In this document: positions 43,766 to 57,521 of the stretch, in pieces
Layout of the letters: every line of letters starts with the position of its first letter
How positions within the stretch are numbered: position 1 is the first letter of the stretch
Assembly: GCA_949361645.1 (NCBI GenBank)
Contig: OX442437.1
Location: 1,313,075 to 1,377,074, forward strand
Source of the DNA: Spongilla lacustris
Lineage: Eukaryota; Porifera; Demospongiae; Spongillida; Spongillidae
Direction: 5' to 3'
DNA length: 64,000 nt
Made by a program: the position numbers and the translations under genes
Notes under the pieces: model-generated
What the model saw: only the letters and a program-made list of their open reading frames with translations
The model's database searches: none
What the model was told of the DNA's origin: nothing

Positions 43766-46700
43766 ATGAGCAGCACTAGCGAAGAAAAGGATCCTCTGTC
43801 CTCACCGGCCATTCGTACTTCCACCAAGAAAGTGTACCTTCTGTACGCAACTCTGGCGGTTCTTTCGGCGTCCGCAGTAGCGTTTTCTATAGGCCTTCTG
43901 ACTGGGAAATCAGTCTTTAAGACTACATCTAATACCGAAGCTGCATGGGGTGCGAACGTCGTTGATGGTGGTACATCTGTTCCTGTCCTCAACTGGATCG
44001 ACGACCAGCTGCTCACAACCAACATACGGAATAACCTCCAAAACCTAACTGCCCTCCCGCATATCGCCGGATCCCCTCAAAACATGAAGCTAGCCCAAGA
44101 CATCTACACCCAGTGGGTGAACTACGGGTTTGACGACGTCCAACTGGTCAACTACTCCGTGTTGCTTAGCTACCCGAACACCTCTAATCCTAACGTATTG
44201 CTTCTCAAGAACTCGGCGGGAGAGACCATTTACAATGCCCATACTGCACAGGAAGCTCCATTAACACCAGGCGAGAATGACAGCACAGTAGCCATGCCGT
44301 TCAATGCATATTCTGGGTCTGGAAATGCCACTGGAAGACTGGTCTATGTGAACTATGCTACCATTGATGACTTTTTGTACCTGACCACAAACTTGTCTCT
44401 CAATCTGACAGGTCGTATCTGCATAGCCAGGTATGGTGCCATCTTCCGTGGAGACAAAGCTCACCTAGCCCAAACCTATGGATGCTCAGCTCTGATAATA
44501 TATTCTGATCCACAAAACTATGCTCCCAGTGGTACCCCTGTGTACCCTAACGGACCAAGCCTGCCCCCCTATGGACTTCAGAGGGGTAGTCTGTTGGAAC
44601 CTGAAGGAGATCCACTCACAAATGGAGTCCCATCACTTGGTTAGAAGGGATATTGCGCTTAAAGGGGTTAGTGGGTTTACAAGAAGAAATCTAATTGCCA
44701 TTTGGGTGATTGTATTTCAAGTCAGCTCTTAAACAGTCCCAATTATAGATAGTTAATTAAACTGTAGATTCTATAGCCATTGCCATTAACACAGTACATT
44801 ATATCATCAAGTTAATTAAGCAGTAAGTGCCAAGTTAATTAAACAGTGGATATGATTGCCAAGTTAATTTATCATTGTTTTTTGAAACGTCAGGTTTTTA
44901 CAGAAACTTGGTACTTTAATTTTAATCCCTGCCCCTTGATTTGTAATTGGGTTCTATATCTGAAGAAACTGCAAGACCACTTGAGGTGGAAATGCAAGCA
45001 ACAGTGTTACTAGTTTTTATTTTATTTTAGATTGCAGCTATTTAATTTTACAGTCTGTTTGTCCCTGACACATGGCTGTGTTTATGTGGAACCCTACAAA
45101 TGTTTTTTTTTCAGTTGGCATATTCAGAGAGAGCTATAGCTCTGTGATGGAAAGTGGGGGAGTCCCCTCAATACCAGTACAGCCCATAGGATATGGAGAT
45201 GCGATATACTTCATGAGGTACTTGTTGCACTCACCTAGCTGTACTGGTGTGCTTGGGGTTAACACTTAAACATCATTGCAGCCAATTGGACAACTATACT
45301 GCTCCAAGCAGCTGGAGTGGAGCACTGCAGGATGTGATCTATCGTATTTGGCAGACAGACAGTAATACCAAGTATGTATACCTTGAATATAATTGCCACA
45401 TTTTGTTGTAGTGTACCTATGATTGTATGTAGCACAGCTATGTCTGACTAACTGTACAGCGCTTATCGCAAAGAGTAGAAAAGGAAAAATATCGGTTTGC
45501 GACAGAATAGATACAAAAGTGGGATGTGGTTTTCTGGCAGTGATGTAGATATGCCGATGCAATAGTCGAAACCTACATATCACAAAACACAATAGTTAAT
45601 ACACACTAGATCAAGATGGTCATCAAGTTAACTGCTATGTATGAATATTAATTATTCCAACAAATAGTAGGTTGACCATTGTCACCCCCATTCTGTTGCC
45701 TATGATAACTCTGTAGCAAAACATGATGTGCAAAAAGCATTTTTGCAAGCGAGTGATGTGTTTACATTTCAGAAATAATGCAAGTAGCATAAGGTTAAAT
45801 GATATTTTTGTTGTAAATTTCTTGTATTTGATATCTACAGGGACTTTTCAATCTAATGGTTTCACCTTACCTTGAATGTTTTCCTTTTTTTTCTTAACTG
45901 CTACCCGCCATCTTCAATTTTTTAATCTTTGATTGATCTCCATAAGTACATAGTGTTTCAATCATCAAATTGCTTATGGACATGCAGACTAGTGTAGTGT
46001 GATGGTGTAAAAGACCTTAGCTCCATTCCGTTCATGAGTTAGAAAAAATCTTGTGATGCAACAAAATTGCACCACAAGTTGCAGAAACTGAATCCAAAAA
46101 TGCAATTATTTGTAATCATGACCTTTTCTACTCGGTCTCTTTGTGAGAAGCATTGTAGTTACCTTGCACTTCTCACATGGGCATCTGTTATTGGATACAG
46201 TACTATCTCCAGGCTGCACTATGTACCATGTATGTCAGAGGGTCTGAATACTGTACATGTGTAGGTCAAGAGTGAAAAGTGGGAGGGGTATGCAGGGTCA
46301 TGTGTGCACTGAGTAGTATGCCTTAACTGAATATACGTCCAAACAAGATAAAAATACCTTTTTGATGCACAAACTTTATGTGAAAAGGGGAGCCACTTGT
46401 CATAGTAAACCTGACTTGAATCAAATTACTTCTGTGATAAAGAAAACATTCTTGATTTGGTGTTATGTGTATATCAGAGTCTAAAACAATATGCTGCCCT
46501 GTATCATTATTATTCTTTTGGGTTGCCCAAAAAAACAAACATTATTACAATGAACATTAACTGAAGTGTCAGTTTCAAACACAGATATAACCTTCCAGAT
46601 AGTATAACAATTATAGGATAACAGGAAAAAGAGTTTGTACTTACAAAAAGTGTAGGTAGGGATAACGATGCCATGATTCAAGCAAAGCATGTTATACTTA

Positions 46701-48513
46701 TGGGATATTCCCACGGAACACCACATCTCATACTTGTGATCTTCTGCTGTTGTACTTTCACGTGCACCATATTTGCTTACATGTACTTGAAATATTAGTG
46801 GCGCATAAATTTGAAATATGAAATTTAACTAATGACACAAAAATTACAGCAATATATCTATATACATGTACTAGTAGGCTCAGCAATTAATAACCGCGAG
46901 TGTAATAGCGGAATGAATACTGGAGCACATTCTCTCTCTTTTCCCTCAGCCAAACCTTCATCCAAGTCAACAACTACCAGGAGCAACAAACCATCTATGA
47001 TGTCATTGGCACCATATATGGGCAGGTCGAACCTGATCAAATGGTGATCCTTGGTAACCATAGGGATGCATGGGTATTTGGAGCAGTTGACCCTAACTCT
47101 GGGACAGCAGTTTTGGAGGAGATAGCCAGAGCCTTTGGCACCTTGAGAACCAAGGGGTGGAGACCTGGTCGTACCATAGTGTTGTGTAGCTGGGATGCTG
47201 AGGAGTATGGGCTGATTGGTTCTACTGAGTGGATAGAGGTGAGTGGAAGAGAAGCATGCCTTTGTACAAGTCCCATGACTGTCTACACACACACAGGAGA
47301 GGCAGAAGGTGCTTGGACCCAACACTGTGGCCTACCTCAATGTGGACACTGCTGTGGCAGGTACTACATGCCCTTGCTATGGTACGTGTTGTTCATGCAT
47401 ATCCACCTTTCATTTGCAGGTTCAACATTTCTATCTGTTGGTGCAAATCCTCTGTTGTTCAAAGTGCTATACACAGCTGCAAAGTTGGTATGTTGTGATA
47501 TGTGGGCTGTACTGTGTTAGAGCTCATCTCAATGCAGGTGAAGTGTCCAAACCAAGGGTTTAATACACTGTATGATGAGTGGCTACACTACAGATCTATG
47601 TCTTTCAATGGGACCATCCAACCAGAGTATGTTGGCATATTACTAATGCTTAAGTGACAACTAACCAGCACCTCCCCTTATTCCGTAGGATAGATAACCT
47701 TGGATCAGGCAGTGACTTCACCATGTTCCTTCAACTGCTGGGAATAAGCTGTGCTGACTTCACATATGTAAGTTACACACTACAAGTGACTGGATCACAT
47801 GACTATTAGTCGCCCCAGGTTAACACTACTAGCTATGCCGTGTACCATTCTGTACATGACAACTTCTACTGGATGACCAACTTTGGAGACCCTTCATTCA
47901 CTCACCATCAGGCCTTAGGACTGATGTGGTTCAAGACTGCTATACTCCTAGCCACATCTCCAGTTCTGCCTTATGACCCAAGGGACTATGCCATTGCATT
48001 GCAGAACATCTTTGGTAGTTTTGTGCAGCAATATGGTGGTGTGCTTCAGAGCCAGAACATCTCCTTGGAGTATATTGCTGATGAGTTGAATCAGTTTGTC
48101 ACTGCATCCATCACATTCTGGAACCAGCTCCAGACTGCAGCATCCAACACGTCTATCAGTGAACAAGCTCTCCGTATCCTAAACAATAAGTTGATGAACT
48201 TGGAGAGGGCCTTTATCATACCAGAAGGATTACCAGGGAGACAGTTCAAGTAAGGGTACCTAAGAAGTGCACTTTCCAATGTGCATGTGTTCATTTCTCC
48301 TCCAGACATGTGATCTTTGCCCCAAGCTCATTCAATTCCTATGCCAGTGCTACCTTCCCAGGTCTCTCTGATGCAATATTCAGGGCTCTGCACCCTGCAC
48401 CTTCTGTGCCCCCAGACTGGGATGAGGTACGGAGACAGTCAGATGCTGTAAGGGTCCACATCAGATATGCCACTCAAGTGATGAACCAACCTGGCATCAA
48501 GTTCCTCATATGA
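43766..48513 (+). CDS. M28 peptidase, glutamate carboxypeptidase II / NAALADase-like (10 exons)
   Basis: Exons: 43766-44639, 45115-45217, 45282-45371, 46950-47238, 47297-47360, 47420-47487, 47538-47626, 47689-47767, 47819-48249, 48306-48513. All introns are GT-AG. Coding length is 2295 nt, 764 residues, close to human FOLH1 (750). A short cytoplasmic N-terminus, one signal anchor (residues ~23-46) and many N-x-S/T sites fit a type II membrane glycoprotein. Zinc ligands inferred by alignment to the family: His393 (GNHRDAW), Asp403 (FGAVDPNSG), Glu441 and catalytic base Glu440 (SWDAEEYG), Asp469 (LNVDTAV), His562 (VYHSVHD). The C-terminal dimerisation region ends at KFLI. Relatives remove C-terminal glutamate from peptides such as N-acetyl-aspartyl-glutamate or folyl-polyglutamate; the actual substrate here is unknown. 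The Met at 43766 is chosen because upstream frame lacks ATG. Part of its 5' end is duplicated in inverse orientation near 54.1 kb. Confidence 0.93.
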
Positions 48514-50440
48514 TGAAATTCTACTTGAATAATGCCACATCCTTTGCATGAGGATACATGTACATATAGATGTATTTTGAACATACGTGTAACACCATAT
48601 ATAGTTGATCTGTGCTATACTTTGTATCCCGGAATTGGTTGTGATAATTTCTAGTATTTATTTTTGTTTGCATGCATGTTGTGTGCTTACACAAATGTAC
48701 TGTATCATTTTAACCAGTTGCCACTGGCCAGCTGAACTTATGACCAGAACTCAAAAGGTCTCAATTCACTTCTTATACCAGCATCACAATTGAGCCTGAA
48801 GTAACATCTTTATCTTGCTTGGCTCAGATGAACATTTAGAATAATAATGGGCTAAGGATATGTTTTGCTGATTTGTAAGTAGCAATCTCAAGTATTCCCC
48901 CATGCACTGATAGTACAGCCAGTGGAGTCCTTCGTCGAAAGGTAATGGTGCCATCATATTTAACTTTGTGTTTATCCAAAGGTGTTACCACTGCCCTCCA
49001 AAGAAAGGTGTTTTCTTGTCTGTAAGCAACACAAGCACAATATAACTCGGTGAATGAGGGATTACTGGCTGCAGACTAGTGGTTATGTTTATGCTATGGG
49101 TATCTGCTGCATGTCAGCAGACATTAAATGGAGGAATGCAAGGGCCTTGCCACTCATCCAGTGGTCAGAGTGGCCAAAGAGATAGAATATGACTGCTAAA
49201 GTGATGTCACATTTTTTGTTATTTTCTACTACACTGCACATGCATGATTGAGTGCCCTGCCACGTCCGTTTTGGGGGTGATGTAATAACAAGACACACCC
49301 CTTTGGTACTTTAGTCGGACATAATAATATAATTATTAATGTATACAGAATCCTTTGAAAGTCCACAGATGTGTGTTGACAACATGTGCTTAGTACCATC
49401 TGTTCCAGTAAGAACTAGCCCTGACCAAGCAAAGCCACCTCAATGGGCTCCATTAGGAATACAGAAGGAATCTCTGTGTTCTGTGGAGAAGTAACATGAC
49501 CAATTAGATTTCTTCAATTGCACAAAGAACCAAATATATAATAATAATTAGAATTACATAATATATCACCACCATATCCATATTGTCCCTGACTCATCTA
49601 CCACCCTCCCAATTCCTCCAACCTATCCACCCTACCCCTCACTTGGTCACAACAGAGCTCTGCTGCTCATGTGGTGAAGTGCAGAAAGCTCATATAGTGA
49701 GTAGTTACAGTGGAGAACATGATGCATGTACAAGCATTATTAATATATAGTTCAGTTTGTTTAACATGGTAATGATTTCAATTACCACCAGGGCAGTTTT
49801 TATTAATGTATTCCTATGATAGTTTCATGAAAGCAACGAGCAGTTCCATCTCTGGGATAGCAGTGTAATGTTGAAATTCCATTTTGTGATTTTTAAAATC
49901 TGTTATGAAATTGTTCGACATGTATCTTGCAGTCTTGCTGGTAAGATAGGGTACTTTGTATTGCTGCAAATTACTAACTGGGAGGGTATTCAATGTCATC
50001 ATATGTGCATATACTGAACAGCTGCAAAACCACAAGATGAAAGATGAAGTGATATAGCAGAGAGAAATTGAATACATATAGTACATAGTATGTGAATATT
50101 TTTTATTTCCTCTGCAATGTACATGTACATTGTGTAGTATGTTTGCATTTCTATTTTTATAAAAACTTAATAAAGAAAAACGTCTTCCACTGAATACTGG
50201 CCCACAGAATTCATAGCAGAAGCCGCACTTCTTTGTTGCACTGCAACTGAGATTCTTTGAATTGAAATGAACATTAAAAATGGGTACCCCATCATGGGAC
50301 TTTGCTATTATCTACCTGATTTTAAGATGGATTTTTATGAAATGTAGCAAACCTTCCAATACTGCATACCACAGCTGATATAAATAGGAAGCCTCAAGTC
50401 TGTGTCAAAGATATTAAAATTTGCTACAAAAAAAAAACAA
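48514..50440. other. 1.9 kb without a recognisable gene
   Basis: 3' flank of the M28 gene. AT-rich with no frame above 90 codons that looks like protein. No clear canonical polyadenylation signal was singled out. Confidence 0.5.
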
Positions 50441-50441
50441 T

Positions 50442-52317
50442 TCAAGTATGTACTACATTTATTCTATAGTATTCCTCAGGTCCAGCAGTGGAATGACCTG
50501 TAGTGGCATTAGGACGATGTGCTTGTCTGCCTACAAGTCTTGGCACTGTAATATCTGCCCCAATTTCTTCAGCAATTCTTACACCATCTTGAAACCATAT
50601 GTGAAACTCTCCTTCCACATTTTTTCTAAGATCCTTTATGTCACTGACTGTATAATCTATCATGTTATAGGCTTCTACAATATCAGTATCCTTTTTTGTA
50701 ATTTAACAGCAATAGGTTTAACTTTTTCAAAAACATTCTTAGCTATAAGGAATGTCATTATATTCTGTGATGACTTTAATACTTTTAAAGAAGCCCTTGG
50801 GCTTTTAACTTTACTTTCAGAATCCCATTCCCAGGTACCATCATTTAGGTTCAGCTCTGTATGTGCACTAGGATCCACAATAGCTTCCAAACATAAACAA
50901 ATGTATATTATACATGTATAAAACTCATAAAACGTTTCATAGCAAGTGTGCCGTTCAACCCAGCGTGTTTTGCATAGATCTGACAATTTGGTTTTCATTG
51001 ATGCTGATGCACATTGTAACAAAATTGTAGGAGACAAGTCAAAAAATAAGGTACGTTTCATTGATAAAACCTACCATATTTCTAATGGAAGGTACTTTAC
51101 AAGCAGCAGCTACACTAAGGTTGAGGACATAACTACAGCAGTGAGTATATAATGCCAGAGGTGCAACTAATTTAATCCTGCTTTGCACACCTACACGTTC
51201 TGATGACATGGAACCAGTCCCATCATATGCCTGTCCTCTTGCCTTAGCAATGTCAATGTTATTATTCCGGCTTAATCAGAAGCAAAATTGCCTCTGCAAT
51301 CTTTTCACCAGTTGTTCGTTCTAATGCAACAAAATCTAAAAATACTTCCTTAATTTCACCTGAATCCAAAAATCGGAGACATAATATTTCCTTATTGCTA
51401 TATTTATCTGTTACTTCATCAGCAATTATGGTGTACACTGCTGAAGGAAGTTGAAGTGGTTTTGCTACTTCATTCCTTATGTACTCACCAATCACACCTA
51501 TTATCTCATTCTGCACTGTTTTAGATGTTAATTGAGCATTTCTTTTACCTGATTCCAAGTGTTCATGTAACTCAGCATTACTTTTTGCTAGTAGTTGTAT
51601 TAGAGCACGGAAATTTCCCTGGTTTGTGGTAGTACTTGTGTTGTCATCTCTGTGGCCACGTATTGCAATGTTTTGTTTTCCACAAAATATGATCGTTCGG
51701 ACTATGAACTTAAAAATCTTCATATTTTTATCATACATTTCTTTGTTTGTGACTGAAAGTGTATACTGCAATGCACAAGTAGGATTATCAATGCTATTGG
51801 TTGCAGCATTCCCTTGAAGAAGAGCATCTTTATGATATTCTAATCTTTCATGGCGAGCTAAGTAGCCATCTCTGCCAGTTGCTTTTCTAAGTTGCTGCAT
51901 TGGACTTGTGACCAGTACACCACATATTATCCGAGGATTAGTAGGTGGAAAAAGAACACAGAATTTGCAGAGGCCACCTTACAACAATGGACTGTATACA
52001 AGCCATTTGTAATTTTCCAACCATGCATGTTGAAAGGTAAGGGTTTTGTGTCCCTTTTCACCTTCCTTACTTATCTTTTGGGTACACAACTGAAAATTTT
52101 CATCTGGCACAAAATTTTTCTTAAGATATCTTACCTTTTCTTGGCATGATAGAGAATTTAGCTGTACCTTTCCACTCACAATTTCACCCACATCGTGACC
52201 CATAAATGACATCTTGCTATCTTGTGCATCTTGATCAATAGAAACTATATTTTGTATAAAAAGAGATGAATAAAGAACATCATCACACATAATTTCATCC
52301 TCTACATCTTGCAGCAT
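50442..52317 (-). pseudogene. hAT-superfamily (DUF4371 / TTF zinc-finger type) transposase, decayed
   Basis: Reading the minus strand from 52317: HAWLENYKWLVYSPLL, a TAA (51979), then in the same frame GGLCKFCVLFPP (TTF-type zinc finger), RHERLEYHKDALLQ, the DUF4371-like region with AVYTIIADEVTDKYSNKEIL and FVALERTTGEKIAEAI to 51262. A stop follows; the reading resumes with ARGQAYDGTGSMSS and LNLSVAAACKVPSIRNM. It shifts near 51060 to FDLSPTILLQ...LCKTRWVERH, and a further piece to 50442 ends PRLVGRQAHR and EEYYRI. The C-terminal dimerisation region is missing and at least four lesions are present, so it is non-functional. The 5' side ends about 170 bp short of the CTG repeat tract. No terminal inverted repeats were identified. 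Confidence 0.82.
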
Positions 52318-52483
52318 TTCACTGAAGATTAGTAAAACAACTGCTGGTAGCCTCTAGAATATAAGTGTACAATATAAGGAATTTAGATTAACATCATTTG
52401 ACACTCAGACTATATTTAAAGGCAATTAATCTAAATAATTGTGTACTATCAGAAAATACCCAAAGAAGTTTGATTCTGAGCGG

Positions 52484-53215
<732 letters not shown>

Positions 53216-54040
53216 AAGTGGACAGATGCTGGTCTGATGAATGGAGTTGACATACATGCATGAAGGAGTCTATTTTTAAAAACGGATCACTCACCTTCTG
53301 AAATCATACAAATATCAGGAATATAATGTGTTATGTTTGATACAATTGTAGCCTCTATGCATGTATTTGAAGTGAACATATTTATACTTGCACTATTTCA
53401 GATGCTCATGATACCTTCTGTGGTTTCAGAATAGCTCCTTATTGCCACCGCTTACAGACCACAAGTCAAGTTAATCATTATAAAACTGTTATGTATGCAA
53501 CTTACAAGTACTGCAGGTAGCTTGATCCAAATTGGAAGCTTGTGAAAACTCTTCTGTGGGTGGTTCTAAAATTACCGGCGCGTGAACATCGTAAAATGCA
53601 TATGCACTGTACAACATGCCGATTCATAAAATTAAAACAGCCTTTATACCTTCCGAATCCCTTGATCGCTTTTTAAAGTAGTCGGAGATGGACCTATAGG
53701 GACCTGGTGCAGGTCGCTTTGCTGCCATCACGCATGCAAAGCACGACCACACACTCCTGAAGTAGTATGATGGGTCAGGGATGACCGATCTGACAAATGA
53801 CAATACAACTTATAACTATTCAACCAAGTAGTACGGTGGGTACGGAGCACGCGTACGATATATAAACCAATATGCAAGTAGTACGATGGATAAGAATGAC
53901 GGCAACAAGGTACGGAACACAATCAGAATGACGGCAACACGGTCCTGGAGCACAATAAATATTGTATGAACAAGGCGAAGAACGTTTATCACCGCACGTG
54001 ATTCATTGGGTAAAAAGTAATTATATTCATCATCATTATT
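53216..54040. other. no gene seen
   Basis: GTAGTACGGTGGGTACGGA and AGAATGACGGCAACA words repeat loosely at 53826-53945. No supported frame. Confidence 0.45.
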
Positions 54041-54042
54041 GA

Positions 54043-54075
54043 GGGGGGGGGGGGGGGGGGGGAGGGGGGGGGGGG
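54043..54075. repeat. poly-G tract
   Basis: Nearly uninterrupted G with one A. Confidence 0.95.
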
Positions 54076-54099
54076 TCCGGACCCCCAGGACCTCCTCGC

Positions 54100-54235
54100 C
54101 GGATCCGCCCTTGAGAGGGTCCTTTTCTTCAATAGTTCGTCACCGTCACGTTCCTGAATCGAATCATAGGGTGTCACGTACCCAGACCCAAATATATCAC
54201 AGCTCCGTTCTTAATTCGATTGCTGTTTCTATTAT
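54100..54235 (-). pseudogene. inverted partial duplicate of the M28 gene 5' end
   Basis: On the minus strand this block matches 43683-43790: CAGCAATCGAATTAAGAACGG, TTGGGTCTGGGTACGTG, ATGATTCGATTCAGGAACG and AGAAAAGGA...CCTCT. It covers leader sequence and the first ~10 codons. The start codon is lost here and homology stops at a poly-G tract. It could be a duplicated promoter/5' exon fragment, or a repeat from which the M28 leader was built. Confidence 0.7.
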
Positions 54236-54237
54236 CC

Positions 54238-54372
54238 CTTCAGTTCGCGTATAGCAAAGAGCCTTTCCGTCGATCCCATGTCCCTATAAGCGTTGGGATC
54301 ACTTTCAACCTTGCGGCCCGTGCTGCCTAGCCTGACAGTTATTTGCTAATCAGTGGCCGGCGTAGGAAAAAA

Positions 54373-54410
<38 letters not shown>

Positions 54411-54424
54411 ACTGTTCCCCACCA
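54238..54424 (+). repeat. dispersed poly-G-tailed repeat, copy 2
   Basis: Near-identical to 11007-11182 but with a G run of about 40 instead of 23; again followed by CAACTGTTCCCCACC. Confidence 0.9.
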
Positions 54425-54929
54425 GCGATACTACAGTGTATCTATACATCACAATTTTATAAACTCCTTCCTACGCCGCTGCTAATTCATTCTGATGTCG
54501 TGGCGTACGCGTATGCATCCGAATATATTTATTTAGGCACGCAGATACAGGATAAAATGTTCGGGCAGCCTCTTTTTAGAATCATCTCGTTTTGTGTCCG
54601 GCCGGATTGCTTAAGCTTTCATATGATATGCAGCACCCTAGCCAAAGTCTTTGTGCATGCATTATAATTAGGCAAAACACCTAAACATAATCTGAGAGGA
54701 AGAACTCAACTGAATGGGAACACAGGAACACAGCAATTAGAAAGTGTCAATATGGAGGGCAAATGGGATATTTGCTTTTGAACTGGTACATACTAAATAC
54801 GCTCTGCCTTCTTTAAGCTTGTCCTCAAGCTTTAGTACCTATCCAGTTGCCTTCTTTGTCTTGTGGGGTATCGTCTTTGCTCTCCTAGCAGGTCCTCTCC
54901 TGGCAGGCCTGGTGAAGTAATTATGTGCT

Positions 54930-55735
54930 CAATCTGGAGTGCTGTCCACATCAATGGTTGGATGGTCATTTGGTGGTACTTCCTTGTATTATTGATGCTG
55001 ATTTCTGTGCTGCAATGAATAATCGGGTTCTTGTACCATCTGTGATCTCCATATCTGGACAGATTTTATAATACACTTGCCTTCCCATCTGCTTCCTAGG
55101 TTACATGACTTTGGAATTGACAACTACACAGGGTAACCTTCTTTAAAAATAAAAAAGTTTTACATTAAGGTCAAAAGTAATTTTCTGAGCAGCTCCAGCC
55201 TGTATTGCATTAGCTTCCACAAAGTCCTGTAGTTCTGCTATAGCTTTGCTTGCAGATAACCTCGGTATTAGTTTGTGTCAAACGCAGCATGAGGCTATAA
55301 ATTGATACTTCTCAGCTCTCCTCCGAACATGAGCGCAAATGGTGAGACTCCTGTTGAAGTGTGTACTGCAGTATGATAGGCATAGAGCACCAGTGGTAGA
55401 TAATGCTATAGTCTTTTTCCACATATGCTCTTAACAGCTGTAGTAATGATCTGTTTACATGTTCAACCATGCCGTCACACTGTGGGTGGTAAGCTGTGGT
55501 ATGACGTTTGTTGATTCCAAATGTTTCCAATGTCTGTTGAAAGATGGTAATTGGTACCTTGATCAAAGTGCAGAATTACTGGTATGCCATACACTGCAGA
55601 AAGGCATACAATGAATTGGTGCCTGCAAATCATATGTCACCAATTTTATTTGAAGTAAAATGTTTATATATTAGTATCTATACGACGCATCCCTGGTTGA
55701 ATCGCTGCACACTTCAGTTGCTCCTGGACCAATGA
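54930..55735 (-). pseudogene. decayed gypsy-type integrase and C-terminal pol region
   Basis: The minus strand reads VYGIP.ILH.DQG (about 55600-55560), then TLETFGINKRHTTAYHPQCD, GMVEHVNRSLLQLLRAYV, then ALMFGGEL-like sequence (about 55330), and further down GYPV(stop)LSIPKSCNLGSRWEGK (about 55130). This is the order of integrase core end, spacer and post-integrase region of Ty3/gypsy elements. Several stops and frameshifts are present. It is a different lineage from the element at 35-39 kb. The 5' part is repeated in inverse orientation at the window end. Confidence 0.7.
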
Positions 55736-55969
55736 AAGTACTTGTTGCAAGAATGGCTATGTTTATGCCGAAGCCAAGCACTTGGAGACAATGTTAATGG
55801 CAGTACCATATGCATGCCAGGTGCACACCTTGCTCAGTATGTGTCAATGCAGAAAGACAAGAATGGTTGTCATTTTAGTAGTTGGATGTCTGTAAACTCT
55901 TTGTCTTTACATGTAATTTTAAATGGCTGTGCACTCAATGCTAAGGTTATTTGTTATTGAGATTAGTTC

Positions 55970-56105
55970 ACTATCCTCCTTCTCTCCAGCTACCTCACAC
56001 CTTCACACCAGTTCACTGTCCTCCTCCTCTCCAGCTACCTCACACCTTCACACCAGTTCACTGTCCTCCTCCTCTCCAGCTACCTCACACCTTCATACTT
56101 AGTAG
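55970..56105. repeat. ~45 bp tandem repeat (3 units)
   Basis: CCAGCTACCTCACACCTTCA / CCAGTTCACTGTCCTCCTCC units repeat three times; the inverted copy near 63440-63530 has about two. Confidence 0.85.
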
Positions 56106-56860
56106 CCTTAGTTCACTGTCCTCTCTCCTGCCACCATAGAGTATCAAATAGACAAAAATAATTTACTCCATGAATACATAATACTGTGTGGGCTGACAAC
56201 ATACCACTCTTATCACACAACACTTGTGCTTCTCCTTGGTAGTGTGCTTCAAATAGAGGTGTCAGAATGATGATCAATGCCAAGCAGACCTATTTCCAAC
56301 CAGCCATCCATCACTTGCCAAAATACAACATGAAAAGGCCAATTGTGTACAACATAATCCAGGCATACCTCATAGTACCATGAAGGGATGGTAAATGTGG
56401 AAGGGTAGAAGTTGAAGGATTAGCAGTGGGTCCTGATTATCGAGGTGTTCATACTTTAACTTATGTAAGCCAATGAAATTTTAGGGAATCAAAACTTGTA
56501 CAGTATGCCTGCATTTCATGGGTGTGGTGGTTCCACAGTAACTGGGGTGAGGGTGTTCGGTGCACATAAATTTTCTGATTGCCAGCGGTATGGCACTGGA
56601 CTGGGGACCTGCTAGGTAATCTCTTTCTCTACTGTAATCAACTCCTGTTATTTCATCCTTGATATACATGTATAATTTATAACCCAGAATACAGCGAAAT
56701 CAAATTTAGACATCTACTGCATACCATACAGGTATTGATTCCCTGAAATTTCATTGATTCACATACATATTGAACCTAGGAAATGTGGATACCTTGGTAA
56801 CGAGGTCCCTTGAGATGTGTCCTAATGGTGCCTGCACTTAAACCTGGCAGGGTATATACG
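56106..56860. other. no gene seen; part of the inverted duplication
   Basis: Matches about 62700-63420 in reverse complement. Frames are short and not recognised. Confidence 0.5.
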
Positions 56861-56864
56861 TTCA

Positions 56865-56970
56865 CACATCCACAACACGCACACACATACATGCACACAC
56901 AAATGCACATGCACATAACCACAACACACAACATGCACATGTACACACACACACACACACACATACACAC

Positions 56971-57007
<37 letters not shown>

Positions 57008-57065
57008 TGCACGCACGCACGCACACACACACACACGCACACACACACACACGCACACACACACA

Positions 57066-57115
<50 letters not shown>

Positions 57116-57118
57116 TAT
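56865..57118. repeat. (CA)n microsatellite
   Basis: Interrupted CA repeats of ~250 bp, ending 17 bp upstream of the PRODH-like exon. The inverted copy has (TG)n at the same place. Confidence 0.95.
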
Positions 57119-57135
57119 GCACCACCCTCCAACAG

Positions 57136-57505
57136 GACTTCGCCTCCTCGGATGTCAAGGGCTTCTTCTGTGGCATGAAGCTGATATGTGGGGCATACGT
57201 GGAGCAGGAGAGGTACAATGCAGCCCAGAAGGGGTACCCAGACCCAATGCAGCCCAGAAGGGGTACCCAGACCCAATGCAGCCCAGAAGGGGTACCCAGA
57301 CCCAATGCAGCCCAGAAGGCGTACCCAGACCCAATGCAGCCCAGAAGGGGTACCCAGACCCAATCTTTAACACCAGGAGTGGCTGCATTTCTTCTTGTTG
57401 GAGAGGGTGTGGAGGACACATATCATGATTGCCTCTCACAACAAACAGAGCGTTCAGCTGGCCATCAATTCCACTAACTTCCATCCTGGGATAACAATGC
57501 ATATT
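57136..57505 (+). pseudogene. PRODH-like exon (catalytic-barrel part), copy 1
   Basis: After the acceptor CTCCAACAG the sequence reads [19 protein letters not shown] and AYVEQERYNAAQKGYPDP. This matches the (W/F)xxGxKLVRGAYMxxER...GYxDP segment of proline dehydrogenase (human PRODH family, mitochondrial FAD enzyme converting proline to pyrroline-5-carboxylate). A 29 bp unit derived from NAAQKGYPDP is then repeated about five times (57220-57362), which shifts the frame. Beyond it another frame reads HQEWLHFFLLERVWRTHIM and IASHN, matching the (K)VMVASHN motif. A TAA and the shifts make it defective. The expected next exons fall in the N gap at 57522. Confidence 0.7.
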
Positions 57506-57521
57506 AGTACATTGACTCTCC

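Larger units (their letters stand above)
55501..57520 (+). repeat. left arm of a large inverted duplication (partner about 62160-64000)
   Basis: Position 55501 (ATGACGTTTGTTGATTCCAA) pairs with the window end at 64000. The arms remain alignable through the CACACTTCAGTTGCTCCTGG, GTGCACACCTTGCTCAG and CA-repeat landmarks to the PRODH-like exon near 57500/62160. The arm is probably longer than the window shows. The arms differ in minisatellite copy number. Confidence 0.88.
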
